Assembly (NCBI RefSeq): GCF_024721585.1
Contig: NZ_CP102629.1
Span: 992,001-1,056,000 of the forward strand
Reading direction: 5' to 3'
DNA from: Sphingomicrobium aestuariivivum
Lineage (GTDB): Bacteria > Pseudomonadota > Alphaproteobacteria > Sphingomonadales > Sphingomonadaceae
DNA: 64,000 nucleotides
Shown piece after piece: positions 34,401-42,694 of this stretch (the first letter of the stretch is position 1; each line of letters starts with the position of its first letter). The translations under genes were made by a program, and so were the position numbers. Under the pieces are notes generated by a model. That model did not search any database. It saw only the letters and a list, made by a program, of their open reading frames with translations, and was not told the origin of the DNA.

Positions 34401-37400
34401 GCCTACCGCCTCGATGAGCCCGCGCCCGCTGTCCTGGACCTCGCCCTGCCGGGCCAGGCTGAAGGTGAAACCCTTGCCCTCGACATGGCTGTTCTGGCTT
34501 GAATCGAACAGTTCGAGCACGTCTTCGCCGATCCCGCCGTCGGCATAATGATTGCCCTCGCCGAGCCAGACGATGTCATTGCCATCCCCCGCCTCGATAT
34601 GGTCGTTGTTGCGGCTCGAGCCATTGGCATAATAGCCGAACAGGTAATTGGCCCCGTCCGAGCCGATGATGACATCTTCGAACGGCGTGCCGAACACCCC
34701 TTCGATGCTCTCGAGACGGTCGGTGCCGAACTGCACATGCGCATCCTGCACCGCCTTGCCCAGATCGACATTGGCCCCGTCACCCTCGGGGTTGTAAAAA
34801 TAATAGTCGGCGTAGACGATGAAGTCGAAATCGTCCCCGCCATGATAGAGGTCGTCCCCGCCCCAGGCGTAGATGAAGTCCATCCCGCCCTCGCCGTAGA
34901 CGCTGTCATCACCGCCGAGCGAGGAGATGTAGTCGGTCGAACCGCCGGCATGGATGACATTGGCTTCCCAGTCTCCGCGCAACAGGTCGACATGGTCCGA
35001 GCCGACGAGATTCTCGATGCTCGACAGGGTATCGCCCGCCGCGCCGCGCGAGGTGGTGCCATCGTAGAGGAAGACGTTGACGCCCTCGCTGGCATCGGCC
35101 CAGCTGGCCGTGTCATTGCCCTCGCCGCCATCGAGATGGTCGGCGCCTTCGCCACCTTCGAGGAAATCGTCGCCGCCTTCGCCATGGAGCGTGTCATCGC
35201 CCGCGCCGCCATAGAGAAAGTCGCCAAACTCGCCCGACGGGTCACGGCGCTGCGCCACCAGCGCATCGTCGCTGTCGACCACCACCAGGCCATAATCGCT
35301 GTCGCCCCACAGCGTGTCATTGTCGCCGCCGCCATGCAGCTCGTCCACGCCCGCGCCGCCGTAGAGGATGTTGGCCCCGTCATCGCCGGTGAGCACATCG
35401 TCGAAATCACTGCCCGCGACATTCTCGAAGCCGGCCTGGACCAGCGTGCCATGCCCCCAGTCCTGCGCCACGCCCTTGACCGACAGGTCGATCGTCACCC
35501 CGCCGGCCAGATCCCAGTCGTCGGCGCGCAGCGTGTCATTGTCGGCGCCGCCGTCCACCTCGGCATTGCCGATGCCGAAACTGATGAAGTCATCGCCGCC
35601 ATGGCCGCGGATCACGTCATGGTTGAGCCCTTCGCCCCAGCTGGTGCCACCCCACAGGAAGTTGTCACCGTCATCGCCGTCGATCACGTCGGCATAGCGG
35701 CTGCCCTGCACGCCCTCGACATCGATGAGCTGGTCGGTGCCGCGCCACGCATCCGGGTCCTGCCACTGCTTGCGAAGATCGATGACGATCCCTGCCTGCC
35801 CGTCATTGCTGTCCCAGACATAGGAGACGAGGTCGTTGCCCGCGCCCCCGTCATAAAGATCGTCGCCCCAGCCCAGCGCGACGAAGTCATAGCCCTCCTC
35901 GCCATAGAAGCTGTCATTGCCGCCGAAGCCGTTCATGCTGTCATTGCCGGCACCGCCCTTGAAGACATTGTCCTCCACCGGCCAGAAGGGCGCCCACAGG
36001 ATATCGTCATGGTCGGTGGCGATGATATTCTCGATGCTGACCAGCGTATCGCCCGCTGCCGCGCCCGCCATGGTGTTGCCGTCATAGCCGCGGATCTGCA
36101 CGCCCTCGCTGGCGCCCGAATAGTCGACCGTGTCGGTGCCATCGCCGCCGTCCATATAGTCGGCGCCTTCGCCATGCTCGCCCCAGGCGATGAAGGTGTC
36201 GTCGCCCGCACCGCCGTACAGGGCGTCATTCTCGGTGCCGCCGAACAGGTGATCATCGCCGTCGCCGCCGAAGAGCGTGTCCTCGCCCCCCTCGCCGTAG
36301 AGCCAGTCATTGCCCGCGACCTGCCCCGCGATCACGTCGCCATTCTCGTTCCAGTAGAGGCCGCGCGCGCCCGACAGGCCGGTGTCGCTGATCATCGCGA
36401 TCCGCGCATCGCCATAGAGCGTGTCGCCGCCCTCGCCGCCGAACAGATGGTCGTTGCCAAGATCGCCCGCCAGTTCGTTGGCACCGCCATCGCCGGTCAG
36501 CATGTCATCGCCGATCGAGCCCGACAGGTGCTCGAAGCCCGTCGCCACCACCGACCCGTTGGCATAGGCGACCTCGATCCCCTGGTCGGTCGCCAGCGAA
36601 TAGACCACCGGCGCGACGACCCAACCGCCGCCCGGGTTCATGGCATAGAAGAAGGACAGCGTGTCGCCCTCGACATGCACCCCGCCCTCGGCGGTCACCG
36701 CGCCGCTGCCGAGCATGATGAGGTCATCGCCGCCGCGCCCGTCGACGACATCGTCGCCACCCGAGGTCAGGATCACATTGTCGGCATTATCGCCGTAGAG
36801 CATGTCGGCATGGGGCGTGCCCGACAGGTTCTCGAAGCCCGACAGCGTGTCGAGCCCCATGCCGGTGTCCTGCGCCACCCCAACGATGGCGAGATCGACC
36901 GTGACCCCCACCGGATTGTTGTAGAAGCCGACGCGGTCGACGCCGTCGCCGCCCTCCATCACATCATCGCCCGTGCCGCCGCGGACATAGTCGTCGCCCG
37001 CGCCCGCATCCACGACATCGTCGCCCCCGAGGCTGCGGATGAAATCGGCCCCGCCGAGGCCCTCGACGAGGTCTCCCTCCTCGGTCCCGACCAGCCCGAA
37101 GTCATTGCCCTCGGTCCCGGTGATGGGATTGAGCGTATTCAGGGTCAGCACCTGCGCGTGGACCTCGCTGTCGCTCGCATAGATGGTGACGAGATCGCCT
37201 CCGCCCGTCAGGGCGATATCGACCTCGCTGTCATTGACCTGGTCCGAGCCCACCAGCGTGATCTCGCCGAGTGCGAACGCGCCATTTTCCATCCCCACCT
37301 CGCGCACCGCGATGTCGCGGCTCGCGGTTTCGTAGGCGATGACGAAATTTCCATTGTCGAGCGCCACCAGCTGGGCATCGCTGTTGAACCCCGAAGGCGC

Positions 37401-38258
37401 CTCGGGGCCGTCGAGGCGCACCGGGGTGCTGAGCGCGTTCCAGTCGCTGTCATAGTGACGGGCGACGATCATCTTGCCGCCCGAGGGGGCATCCATCGTC
37501 CAGTAGACGACGTGCGTTCCGTCGGCCAGTTCGACCAGGCCCGGGCGCCCGATGCGCGCACTGAAGGTCGGCGTGGAATAGACCTCGGTCTCGCCGGTCT
37601 TGGTGCCATTGGCATCGAAGTGGAAGATGGTCAGCACATAGCCGAGGCTGCTGCCGTCGACCTGCGTCACGATCACCGCGTCGAAGCCGCCATTCTCCGC
37701 CGCCTGCAGGTCCTCGACATAGAGCCTGTCGGTCGCCCCCTCGAGGAACAGTTGCTCGCCCCCGACCGGCGCGCCATTGGCGTCGAACATGCGCAGGCCC
37801 GCCGCAGTCTGGTCGCCCTGGCTGGAAAAGTACATCACGGCGAAGCCGCCGCCATCGAGGGCGACGATGTGCGAATAGTCCTGCTGGCCGTCGACATATT
37901 GGTTGGCGCGCACGACCGCGCTCGTCGCGGTCCCGTCGCTGGCGAACTGCTGGACATAGATGTCATAGGCGCCGTCCGCGCCCGCCCCGCCCCAGCTCAG
38001 GACGAAGCTGCCGTCGTCGCGCACGTCGACGTCGATCGAGCCATGGCCGCCGCTGCCGCTGGTCAGGACCAGCGGGTCGCCGAGCGGGTCATGCGCGCTG
38101 TCGAACCATTGGGCGAGGACCTGCTCGGAACCCCAGCCGCCCTGGATCCAGAACAGGATATAGCCGCCATCGGGAAGCGCCACGACCTTGGGCGATTGGG
38201 CATGGACGCTGCCCGAATTGACATCCACTTCCTCGTCCCAGCGCTTCCATTCGGCCAT
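31443..38258 (-). CDS. Giant RTX-type calcium-binding protein, probable type I secretion substrate
   Basis: A 2271-residue acidic protein without a Sec signal. Residues 1-400 contain beta-propeller-like repeats (VVALPDGGYILFWIQGG, VALDGGGFAVMYFSS, LVELADGTHVVYWT). Residues ~400-2170 are packed with hemolysin-type nonapeptides (GGxGxDxLx), which bind calcium outside the cell. Overlaid is a long super-repeat: an alignable strand (F/V-x-F-S-L-A..G..QD.G.G....GFENL.GS) starts at residues 452, 551, 921, 1264, 1607 and 1951. The C-terminus is proline/glycine-rich then acidic-hydrophobic (EMDMMILDGGGLMNG), as in type I signals. GGGGGAG precedes the ATG. No ABC transporter, membrane-fusion or TolC-type gene is in the window. 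Adhesin or matrix roles are inferred. Confidence 0.92.
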   Translation of the reverse strand: MAEWKRWDEEVDVNSGSVHAQSPKVVALPDGGYILFWIQGGWGSEQVLAQWFDSAHDPLGDPLVLTSGSGGHGSIDVDVRDDGSFVLSWGGAGADGAYDIYVQQFASDGTATSAVVRANQYVDGQQDYSHIVALDGGGFAVMYFSSQGDQTAAGLRMFDANGAPVGGEQLFLEGATDRLYVEDLQAAENGGFDAVIVTQVDGSSLGYVLTIFHFDANGTKTGETEVYSTPTFSARIGRPGLVELADGTHVVYWTMDAPSGGKMIVARHYDSDWNALSTPVRLDGPEAPSGFNSDAQLVALDNGNFVIAYETASRDIAVREVGMENGAFALGEITLVGSDQVNDSEVDIALTGGGDLVTIYASDSEVHAQVLTLNTLNPITGTEGNDFGLVGTEEGDLVEGLGGADFIRSLGGDDVVDAGAGDDYVRGGTGDDVMEGGDGVDRVGFYNNPVGVTVDLAIVGVAQDTGMGLDTLSGFENLSGTPHADMLYGDNADNVILTSGGDDVVDGRGGDDLIMLGSGAVTAEGGVHVEGDTLSFFYAMNPGGGWVVAPVVYSLATDQGIEVAYANGSVVATGFEHLSGSIGDDMLTGDGGANELAGDLGNDHLFGGEGGDTLYGDARIAMISDTGLSGARGLYWNENGDVIAGQVAGNDWLYGEGGEDTLFGGDGDDHLFGGTENDALYGGAGDDTFIAWGEHGEGADYMDGGDGTDTVDYSGASEGVQIRGYDGNTMAGAAAGDTLVSIENIIATDHDDILWAPFWPVEDNVFKGGAGNDSMNGFGGNDSFYGEEGYDFVALGWGDDLYDGGAGNDLVSYVWDSNDGQAGIVIDLRKQWQDPDAWRGTDQLIDVEGVQGSRYADVIDGDDGDNFLWGGTSWGEGLNHDVIRGHGGDDFISFGIGNAEVDGGADNDTLRADDWDLAGGVTIDLSVKGVAQDWGHGTLVQAGFENVAGSDFDDVLTGDDGANILYGGAGVDELHGGGDNDTLWGDSDYGLVVVDSDDALVAQRRDPSGEFGDFLYGGAGDDTLHGEGGDDFLEGGEGADHLDGGEGNDTASWADASEGVNVFLYDGTTSRGAAGDTLSSIENLVGSDHVDLLRGDWEANVIHAGGSTDYISSLGGDDSVYGEGGMDFIYAWGGDDLYHGGDDFDFIVYADYYFYNPEGDGANVDLGKAVQDAHVQFGTDRLESIEGVFGTPFEDVIIGSDGANYLFGYYANGSSRNNDHIEAGDGNDIVWLGEGNHYADGGIGEDVLELFDSSQNSHVEGKGFTFSLARQGEVQDSGRGLIEAVGFEHLSGSGEDDRLTGDDGQNIIAGFRGNDVIDGGEENDILYGDRVSRMGEDGVWVFELDAADPSLSYDDVLIGGAGDDELYGEHGNDTLIGGAGGDYLDGGDGVDTVDYSGEASAVIIRELWGQFDGAAAGDWHVGIENIIGTAFDDQIWGNLEDNEIWGGDGNDSLYGGWGGNDIIHGEAGNDWIGASEGDDQFHGGDGFDLVEYRWLTWSGEGVEIDLSLTEQVANGAHGTDVLSGIEGVWATEFEDRLLGTGGNELLIGGEANHSGQAMGRNSDYIDAGGGDDMVWLGEGDHEAHGGTGVDFLELRDQSQNTNDGLGFEFSLAEQGTVQDTGRGTVLATGFENLAGGIGNDLLTGDGEANVILGNMGDDTIYGGGGHDTIYGDNTVWMDENGFVLTLWDAVDGASYNDVLYGGDGDDTIYGERGNDEIHTGDGKDYAYGGEGDDTFYAGTGEDRLFGEDGDDTFYGNAGQLAVRAYGGDGNDTFHGTDGDDLFFGQNDNDVLNGGGGKDYLAGQAGDDEVYGGAGNDLVRGDQGSDVLDGGSEADGTGGFDTLAYHFDWADMVIDLEAGTATSSRGETDLIANFEDVWGSNGNDQISGDGGSNWFIGFGGDDVIDGRGGDDLIEVGTERRDFGNDGTLDNGHLTVIGGADNDTLSFRQFNGVSFSLAVLGAQLVGTGSVAASEVENLSGSIGNDVLTGDMFANVLAGDGGDDVIHGGAGADVIHGDGAIYVERSFNVRFSEITLYEDAADIPSNNEFPGAPGESLAGNDELHGGTGDDLIFGGAGEDQLFGDGDMDELHGGAGNDMLHGGSEADQLFGEGGDDQLFGDGGADFLDGGTGDDELTGGEGADTFFIGPDSGDDIILDFEAGTDEIAFDASLGVVNMGDILIEDGALGAVISWGTGDSLTIAGVDAADVGGNYFGFEVQLPPNAPPDAGPPEAPGGGNGGGRPGAATFDADPIMALDAGTEMDMMILDGGGLMNG

Positions 38259-38491
38259 GTCCGGTCTCCCCCGATCGCAATTCTCACATCGACTCGATTC
38301 ACTAATGCTTAACTGCTAGATGTTTAACCTATGAGAAGTTGCAGGTCGGGCTCGGCGGCCTGTTTCGGGACTCTCCTGCCAAAAAGCGGGCTCTCCGGGC
38401 ATGGACGTAGCGGGTTAACGCGCTTGACAGGGCAAGGCGGCTTTTCCAGCCTCCACCCTCGGGGGAGCGTTCACGACGGGGGACATGCACA
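38259..38491. promoter_or_regulatory. Divergent promoter region between the RTX and luxR-type genes
   Basis: A 233-bp gap. The RTX-proximal 65 bp is A+T-rich (CTAATGCTTAACTGCTAGAT, GTTTAACCTATGAGAAG), unlike the rest of the window, and is the natural place for promoters. I see no clear dyad typical of a lux box. Confidence 0.5.
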
Positions 38492-39292
38492 GTGGCTTAC
38501 GCATCGCGCCACCTCTTGGACTATTTCGACCGCCTGGCGCGGCTCGACGAAGAGCGGCTCGATCCCGCGCAGCGCTTCGAGCGGGCGAGCACCATCTTCT
38601 ACGACTTTCTCCATGCGCTCGGCATCGAGCATTGCAATTTCGGCATCTTCGAGACCATCGGCGGCCATGTCGAACCGGTCAATTTCGCCGGCACCCGCCT
38701 GTCCGACGGCTTCATGGAGGAGTTCGCGGGCGAGCATATGGAGCGCGACGATTATGTCATGATGCGCGCCGGCGGCCTGTCGGCAGCACGCCCCACCGAC
38801 AATTTCCGGATCGGGCGCGAGGCCGCGCTGCACTGGGGCGACCATATCGCCGACACCCGCCGCGTACACCTGCGCTGCTGCGACGCGGGCATCGAGGAAG
38901 GCCGCGCCTATATCGGCCAGCGCCAGCATTTACGCGGCGCCGACGGCGCGGCGCGCTATTACGGCTTCGTTTTCGCCGGCTCGGACCACGCCGGCGGCCA
39001 GCAGGCCCACCGCCACTTCGAACAGGCCCGCGTGGCCGCCCATGCCCTCATGGACAAGGTCGGCCATGTCATGGACGCGCGGCAGGACAATTTCACCTAC
39101 GACCTCACCCCGCGCGAGACCGAGATGGTCAAGCTCCTCGCCGCCGGCCTCCAGCGCGGCCAGATCGCCGAACGCTGCAAGCTCTCGCTCTCGACCGTCG
39201 ATATGCACCTTGCCAATTTGCGTCACAAACTGGACGCCGCCACGCTGGCCGAAGCCGTCGCCAAGGCCTTCCGCTACGGCATCGTCCGCTAG
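38492..39292 (+). CDS. LuxR family regulator with atypical ligand pocket (solo)
   Basis: A 266-residue protein with an N-terminal autoinducer-binding-like domain and a C-terminal LuxR HTH (LTPRETEMVKLLAAGLQRGQIAERCKLSLSTVDMHLANLRHKL). At the positions of the canonical Trp, Tyr, Asp, Pro set it has Phe74, Phe78, Asp87 and Tyr88, so a classic acyl-homoserine lactone fit is doubtful. The start is GTG 38492 with GGGG upstream. It is divergent from the RTX gene across 233 bp, making it a candidate RTX regulator. No luxI is in the window. Confidence 0.88.
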   Translation: MAYASRHLLDYFDRLARLDEERLDPAQRFERASTIFYDFLHALGIEHCNFGIFETIGGHVEPVNFAGTRLSDGFMEEFAGEHMERDDYVMMRAGGLSAARPTDNFRIGREAALHWGDHIADTRRVHLRCCDAGIEEGRAYIGQRQHLRGADGAARYYGFVFAGSDHAGGQQAHRHFEQARVAAHALMDKVGHVMDARQDNFTYDLTPRETEMVKLLAAGLQRGQIAERCKLSLSTVDMHLANLRHKLDAATLAEAVAKAFRYGIVR

Positions 39293-39307
39293 ACCCCAAC
39301 ACCAACC

Positions 39308-39336
39308 CGTCGCCCCAGCGAAGGCTGGGGCCCATG
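39308..39336. repeat. Dispersed palindromic repeat, copy A
   Basis: The core CCCCAGCGAAGGCTGGGG (39313-39330) is a 7-bp stem with a 4-base loop. The flanks (CGTCG on the left, CCCATG on the right) also match, in reverse complement, copy D at 50664-50691. It lies 16 bp after the luxR-type stop. REP-like dispersed element. Confidence 0.75.
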
Positions 39337-39383
39337 GCATCCCGAAATTCGATGACGCCCGTTTCAAGGGAGACGGCCCGCAA

Positions 39384-39424
39384 CAAAAAACGGGCCGCTC
39401 CCCGAAGGGAACGGCCCGTCTCTT
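39384..39424 (-). terminator. Rho-independent terminator of rplQ
   Basis: Stem 39390-39402 / 39407-39419 (13 positions, one mismatch, loop CGAA), followed on the minus strand by TTTTTTG. It ends the rplQ message. Confidence 0.82.
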
Positions 39425-39449
39425 GTTCGACCAGGAAGCGTCGCGAAGC

Positions 39450-39866
39450 TTAGGCTTCGGCGTCTTCTTCCATTTCGACCGGCCCGCTGTCCTGGCCCTT
39501 GGCCGAGGTGTCGCGGTCGACGAATTCGATCACCGCCATCTGCGCGGCGTCCGACTTGCGGATGCCGGCCTTGATGACGCGGGTGTAACCGCCGTTACGG
39601 TCGGCATAGCGCTCGGCGAGGACGTCGAACAGCTTCTGCAGCTGCGCATCGTCCATCAGCTTCGAGTGCGCGAGGCGACGGTTCGACAGGCCACCCTTCT
39701 TGGCAAGCGTGACGAGCTTCTCGACATAGGGACGCAGTTCCTTCGCCTTGGGAAGGGTGGTCTTGATCTGCTCGTGCTTGATCAGCGCCGCCGCCATGTT
39801 GCGCAGGAGCGCGATGCGGTGCGAGGTGGTGCGGTTGAGTTTACGATGGCCAACGCGATGGCGCAT
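39450..39866 (-). CDS. rplQ: 50S ribosomal protein L17
   Basis: A 138-residue L17. The N-terminal [25 protein letters not shown] is diagnostic, and the usual ~120-residue core is followed by an acidic tail ([14 protein letters not shown]) typical of alphaproteobacteria. ATG 39866 is fixed by this N-terminus and by AGAAAG upstream. L17 normally follows rpoA directly; here 6.2 kb of other genes lie between and rpoA has its own terminator, so rplQ must rely on a promoter within or after the HTH-repeat gene. Confidence 0.98.
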   Translation of the reverse strand: MRHRVGHRKLNRTTSHRIALLRNMAAALIKHEQIKTTLPKAKELRPYVEKLVTLAKKGGLSNRRLAHSKLMDDAQLQKLFDVLAERYADRNGGYTRVIKAGIRKSDAAQMAVIEFVDRDTSAKGQDSGPVEMEEDAEA

Positions 39867-40028
39867 GGTGCTTTCTCCGTTCGTATGCGGTCCGTATGAG
39901 GTAACCGCAGCCTGGCCGATGCTTGATGGTGGGGACCGGCCGTTCCCATTGAAAAAGCCGACGAAATCACCTTCGCCGGTCTTGCCCGCGCCCAAGACAA
40001 CAATTCGCCGCCAGAGTCAAGCAAGTCG

Positions 40029-40856
40029 CTACTCTGGTGGCGACCTCGTCCACCCCGGCGGCACCAGCTGCCCGTCCACCTCGGACCAGCCCGCCGCCAG
40101 CTTCTCCTCGCGCAATTCCGCCTGCAATCGCTCGAGCCGCTCGAGCACCGCCGAGCGCGCCGCCGCCACCCGCGCCGCATCGGGCGCGGCGGCGCCAGCC
40201 TCCGCCTTCGCCCGCGCCCGCCCCTCGAACATCTTGGCAATCTCCAGCGCCTCGCGCGTCGACACCTTGGGAAAGCCCTCGCGCAATGCCACCGCTTCGG
40301 GATCGAACTGCGCCTGCGCCGCCTCCATCAAGAGGTGCGGCAGCCGCTCCATCGCCAACCCCAGCGCCCCGTCCCAGTCGCGCGCAAACGGGGCATCGAG
40401 ATGCCGCCGCCGATAGAGCGCATTGGTTGACAGTCCGCACGCCGCCGCCGCCAGTCCCACATTGCCCGTCGCCGCCAGCTCCTCGAGAAACCGTGCCCGC
40501 CGCGCCTGCGACCAGCGCCCGCTCGCCGCCCGCCGCGCCCCCGTCGGCGTCACCACCACTTCGCCTACCGGCACCGGCACCTCGCCGCCACGCGCCGCGC
40601 CGCCGCTCTCGCTGCGAAACCGCGCCAAGGCTCCTGTCCAAGCCGCATCGAACGCCGGCTTCCGGCGTCGCGCCTTGTAGGCCGTCTGAACGCAGATCCC
40701 CGCGACCTTCGCCGAGGCCCGCACATTGCCGCACCGCGCCAGCGCCGTCAGGAACGGCGGCGACCACTGGTCGAAAGCCCCTAGCGCCACGGCCAGCCTG
40801 CCCCGCCAGCGCTGCCGCGCAAGTCCTCGCCAGGGGCACGCCCCTGACAACTCCAT
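40029..40856 (-). CDS. Protein with two terminase-small-subunit-like HTH repeats, unknown role
   Basis: About 275 residues, arginine/alanine-rich. Two related helix-turn-helix units are visible: FLTALARCGNVRASAKVAGICVQTAYKARRRKPAFDAAW and, about 90 residues later, FLEELAATGNVGLAAAACGLSTNALYRRRHLDAPFARDW. Such paired modules resemble phage terminase small subunits and homeodomain-like DNA-binding proteins. A long C-terminal helix (RSAVLERLERLQAELREEKLAAGW) may be a coiled coil. The start is uncertain: ATG 40856 or GTG 40871, neither with an ideal ribosome-binding site. It lies between the helicase and rplQ. No phage genes are near. Confidence 0.6.
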   Translation of the reverse strand: MELSGACPWRGLARQRWRGRLAVALGAFDQWSPPFLTALARCGNVRASAKVAGICVQTAYKARRRKPAFDAAWTGALARFRSESGGAARGGEVPVPVGEVVVTPTGARRAASGRWSQARRARFLEELAATGNVGLAAAACGLSTNALYRRRHLDAPFARDWDGALGLAMERLPHLLMEAAQAQFDPEAVALREGFPKVSTREALEIAKMFEGRARAKAEAGAAAPDAARVAAARSAVLERLERLQAELREEKLAAGWSEVDGQLVPPGWTRSPPE

Positions 40857-40921
40857 TTTCCCATAGGTCACTCTCCTTTCGGAAAGTGGTAACCTATCTG
40901 GATAGCTGTAGGACAGGGCGC

Positions 40922-42694
40922 CTAGCGCTTGCCGCGATGCGGCTTGGGTTTGGATTGGGGCTTGCCCTTGAACTTGGGCTTGAACGGCTTGGGTCCACGC
41001 GGGCCATCGCCCGCCCCGCCCCGCGCCGGCTTCACCGCGAACTTCGGCCCGCCCTGCTTCTTGTTCTGCCGCGCCATCTCGCGCGGACCTTCGGGCGAAA
41101 AGTGGATCGGGATCGCGTCCTGCTCGTCATCGCCGCCCGCGGTGCGCGCCAGCGCATCCTCGACCTTGGGTGCCACCGCTCGCGGCACCTGGAAGAAGGT
41201 CTCGTGCTGGCCGATGCGGATCGCGCCGATCTCGTTGCGCGTGATATGCCCGCGGCGGCAGATGAGCGGCAGGATCCAGCGCGGCCCCGCATTCTGGCGG
41301 CGCCCCACCCCCATGCGGAACCACACCGTGTCCTCGAACCCCGGGCGATGCGCATCGGCCTTCACCCGCTCGCGCGCCTCGGGCGTGTTGGGAATGAGCT
41401 CCTCGGGCTGCGGCATCTTGGAACGATGCGCCTGGATGAGCGCGGTCGCCAGCTCGACCGGCGTCATCCTGTCGATGAGCTCGGCCGCCAGCCCCAGCTC
41501 CTCTTCTTCCGGATCCACCGGCGCGCTGATCTTCTCGAGCAGGCGATCACGATCCATCGCGCGGATCTGTTCGGGGCTCGGCGCGTCCATCCACTCGGCC
41601 TCGATCTTGGCCCCGCGCAGCATGCCCTCGACCCGCCGCCTGCGGTTATAGGGCACGATGATCGCCGCCGTCCCCTTCTTGCCCGCGCGGCCCGTCCGGC
41701 CCGAGCGGTGCTGCAGCGTCTCGGCATCGCGCGGCACCTCGACATGGACGACGAGGGTCAGGTTCGGAAGGTCGATGCCGCGCGCCGCGACATCGGTCGC
41801 CACGCACACCCGCGCGCGCCCGTCACGCAACGCCTGCAGCGCCTGGTTGCGCTCCGACTGCGAATGTTCGCCCGACAGCGCCACCACGTCGAAGCCGCGG
41901 TTCTGGAGCGTGGCATGGAGCCGCCGCACATTGTCGCGCGTCGCGCAGAAACAGATCGCCGTCTCCGCCTCGTGATAGCGCAAGAGGTTCACCACCGCAT
42001 TCTCGATGTCCGACGGCGCCACGCTGATCGCCTCATAGGCGATGTCGCCATGCCCGCGCGTATCCCCGGCGAGCGTCAGCCGCAGCGCGTCCTGCTGGTA
42101 GCGCTCGGCCAGCCGCACGATCGGCCGCGGCATGGTCGCCGAGAAAAGCAGCGTCCGCCGCCCCTCGGGCGTCGCGTCGAGGATCTCTTCCAGATCCTCG
42201 CGAAAGCCCATGTCGAGCATCTCGTCGGCCTCGTCGAGCACCACGCCCACCAGCCCCGACAGGTCGAGCGCCCCGCGCTCCAGATGATCGCGCAGCCGTC
42301 CCGGCGTGCCGACGACCACCGCCGGCCCCGTCCGCAAATTGCGCCGTTCTTTCGAGGCATCCATCCCGCCGACACAGGTCGCGATCCGCATCCCCGCCTT
42401 GGCATAGAGCCACTCGAGCTCGCGGCTCACCTGCAGCGCCAGCTCACGCGTCGGCGCGATGATCAGCGCCAGCGGCTTGTCGACCAGCGGCACATCCCCG
42501 ATCGCGCCCAAGAGTTCGTCCGCCAGCGCGATGCCGAACGCCACCGTCTTGCCCGACCCCGTCTGCGCCGAGACGATGAGATCGCGCCCGCGCGCCTCCT
42601 CGTCGCTGACGGCGGCCTGCACGGGGGTGAGCGTCTCATACCCCTTCTCGGCAAAGGCGGACTGGAGAACGGGGGGCAAGTGATCGAAGGACAT
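40922..42694 (-). CDS. DEAD-box RNA helicase, DbpA-like
   Basis: A 590-residue ATP-dependent RNA helicase. Q motif, Walker A AQTGSGKT (Lys49), DEAD (154-157), SAT (185-187) and the C-terminal HRSGRTGRAGKKG are complete. After the RecA-like core comes a DbpA-type RNA-binding domain (RGHITRNEIGAIRIGQHETFFQVPRA), known in E. coli to target 23S rRNA helix 92. A basic Lys/Arg/Gly tail follows. It is likely in ribosome assembly. It lies in the segment that separates rpoA from rplQ. Confidence 0.93.
   Translation of the reverse strand: MSFDHLPPVLQSAFAEKGYETLTPVQAAVSDEEARGRDLIVSAQTGSGKTVAFGIALADELLGAIGDVPLVDKPLALIIAPTRELALQVSRELEWLYAKAGMRIATCVGGMDASKERRNLRTGPAVVVGTPGRLRDHLERGALDLSGLVGVVLDEADEMLDMGFREDLEEILDATPEGRRTLLFSATMPRPIVRLAERYQQDALRLTLAGDTRGHGDIAYEAISVAPSDIENAVVNLLRYHEAETAICFCATRDNVRRLHATLQNRGFDVVALSGEHSQSERNQALQALRDGRARVCVATDVAARGIDLPNLTLVVHVEVPRDAETLQHRSGRTGRAGKKGTAAIIVPYNRRRRVEGMLRGAKIEAEWMDAPSPEQIRAMDRDRLLEKISAPVDPEEEELGLAAELIDRMTPVELATALIQAHRSKMPQPEELIPNTPEARERVKADAHRPGFEDTVWFRMGVGRRQNAGPRWILPLICRRGHITRNEIGAIRIGQHETFFQVPRAVAPKVEDALARTAGGDDEQDAIPIHFSPEGPREMARQNKKQGGPKFAVKPARGGAGDGPRGPKPFKPKFKGKPQSKPKPHRGKR

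Noticed and set aside
31443-37000. Short regular repeats resembling a CRISPR array at low resolution
   Set aside because: The periodicity is 27 bp (nine codons) within a continuous coding frame; there are no unique spacers and no cas genes.
31614-38312. Two very long open frames (962 and 1254 codons) antisense to the RTX gene
   Set aside because: They are mirror effects of high-GC codon bias and the Gly/Asp repeats on the other strand; the products are low-complexity Val/Ile/Ala repeats without domains or ribosome-binding sites.
40029-40856. HTH-repeat protein read as evidence of a prophage
   Set aside because: No other phage gene (large terminase, portal, capsid, integrase) occurs nearby, so only the protein itself is reported.
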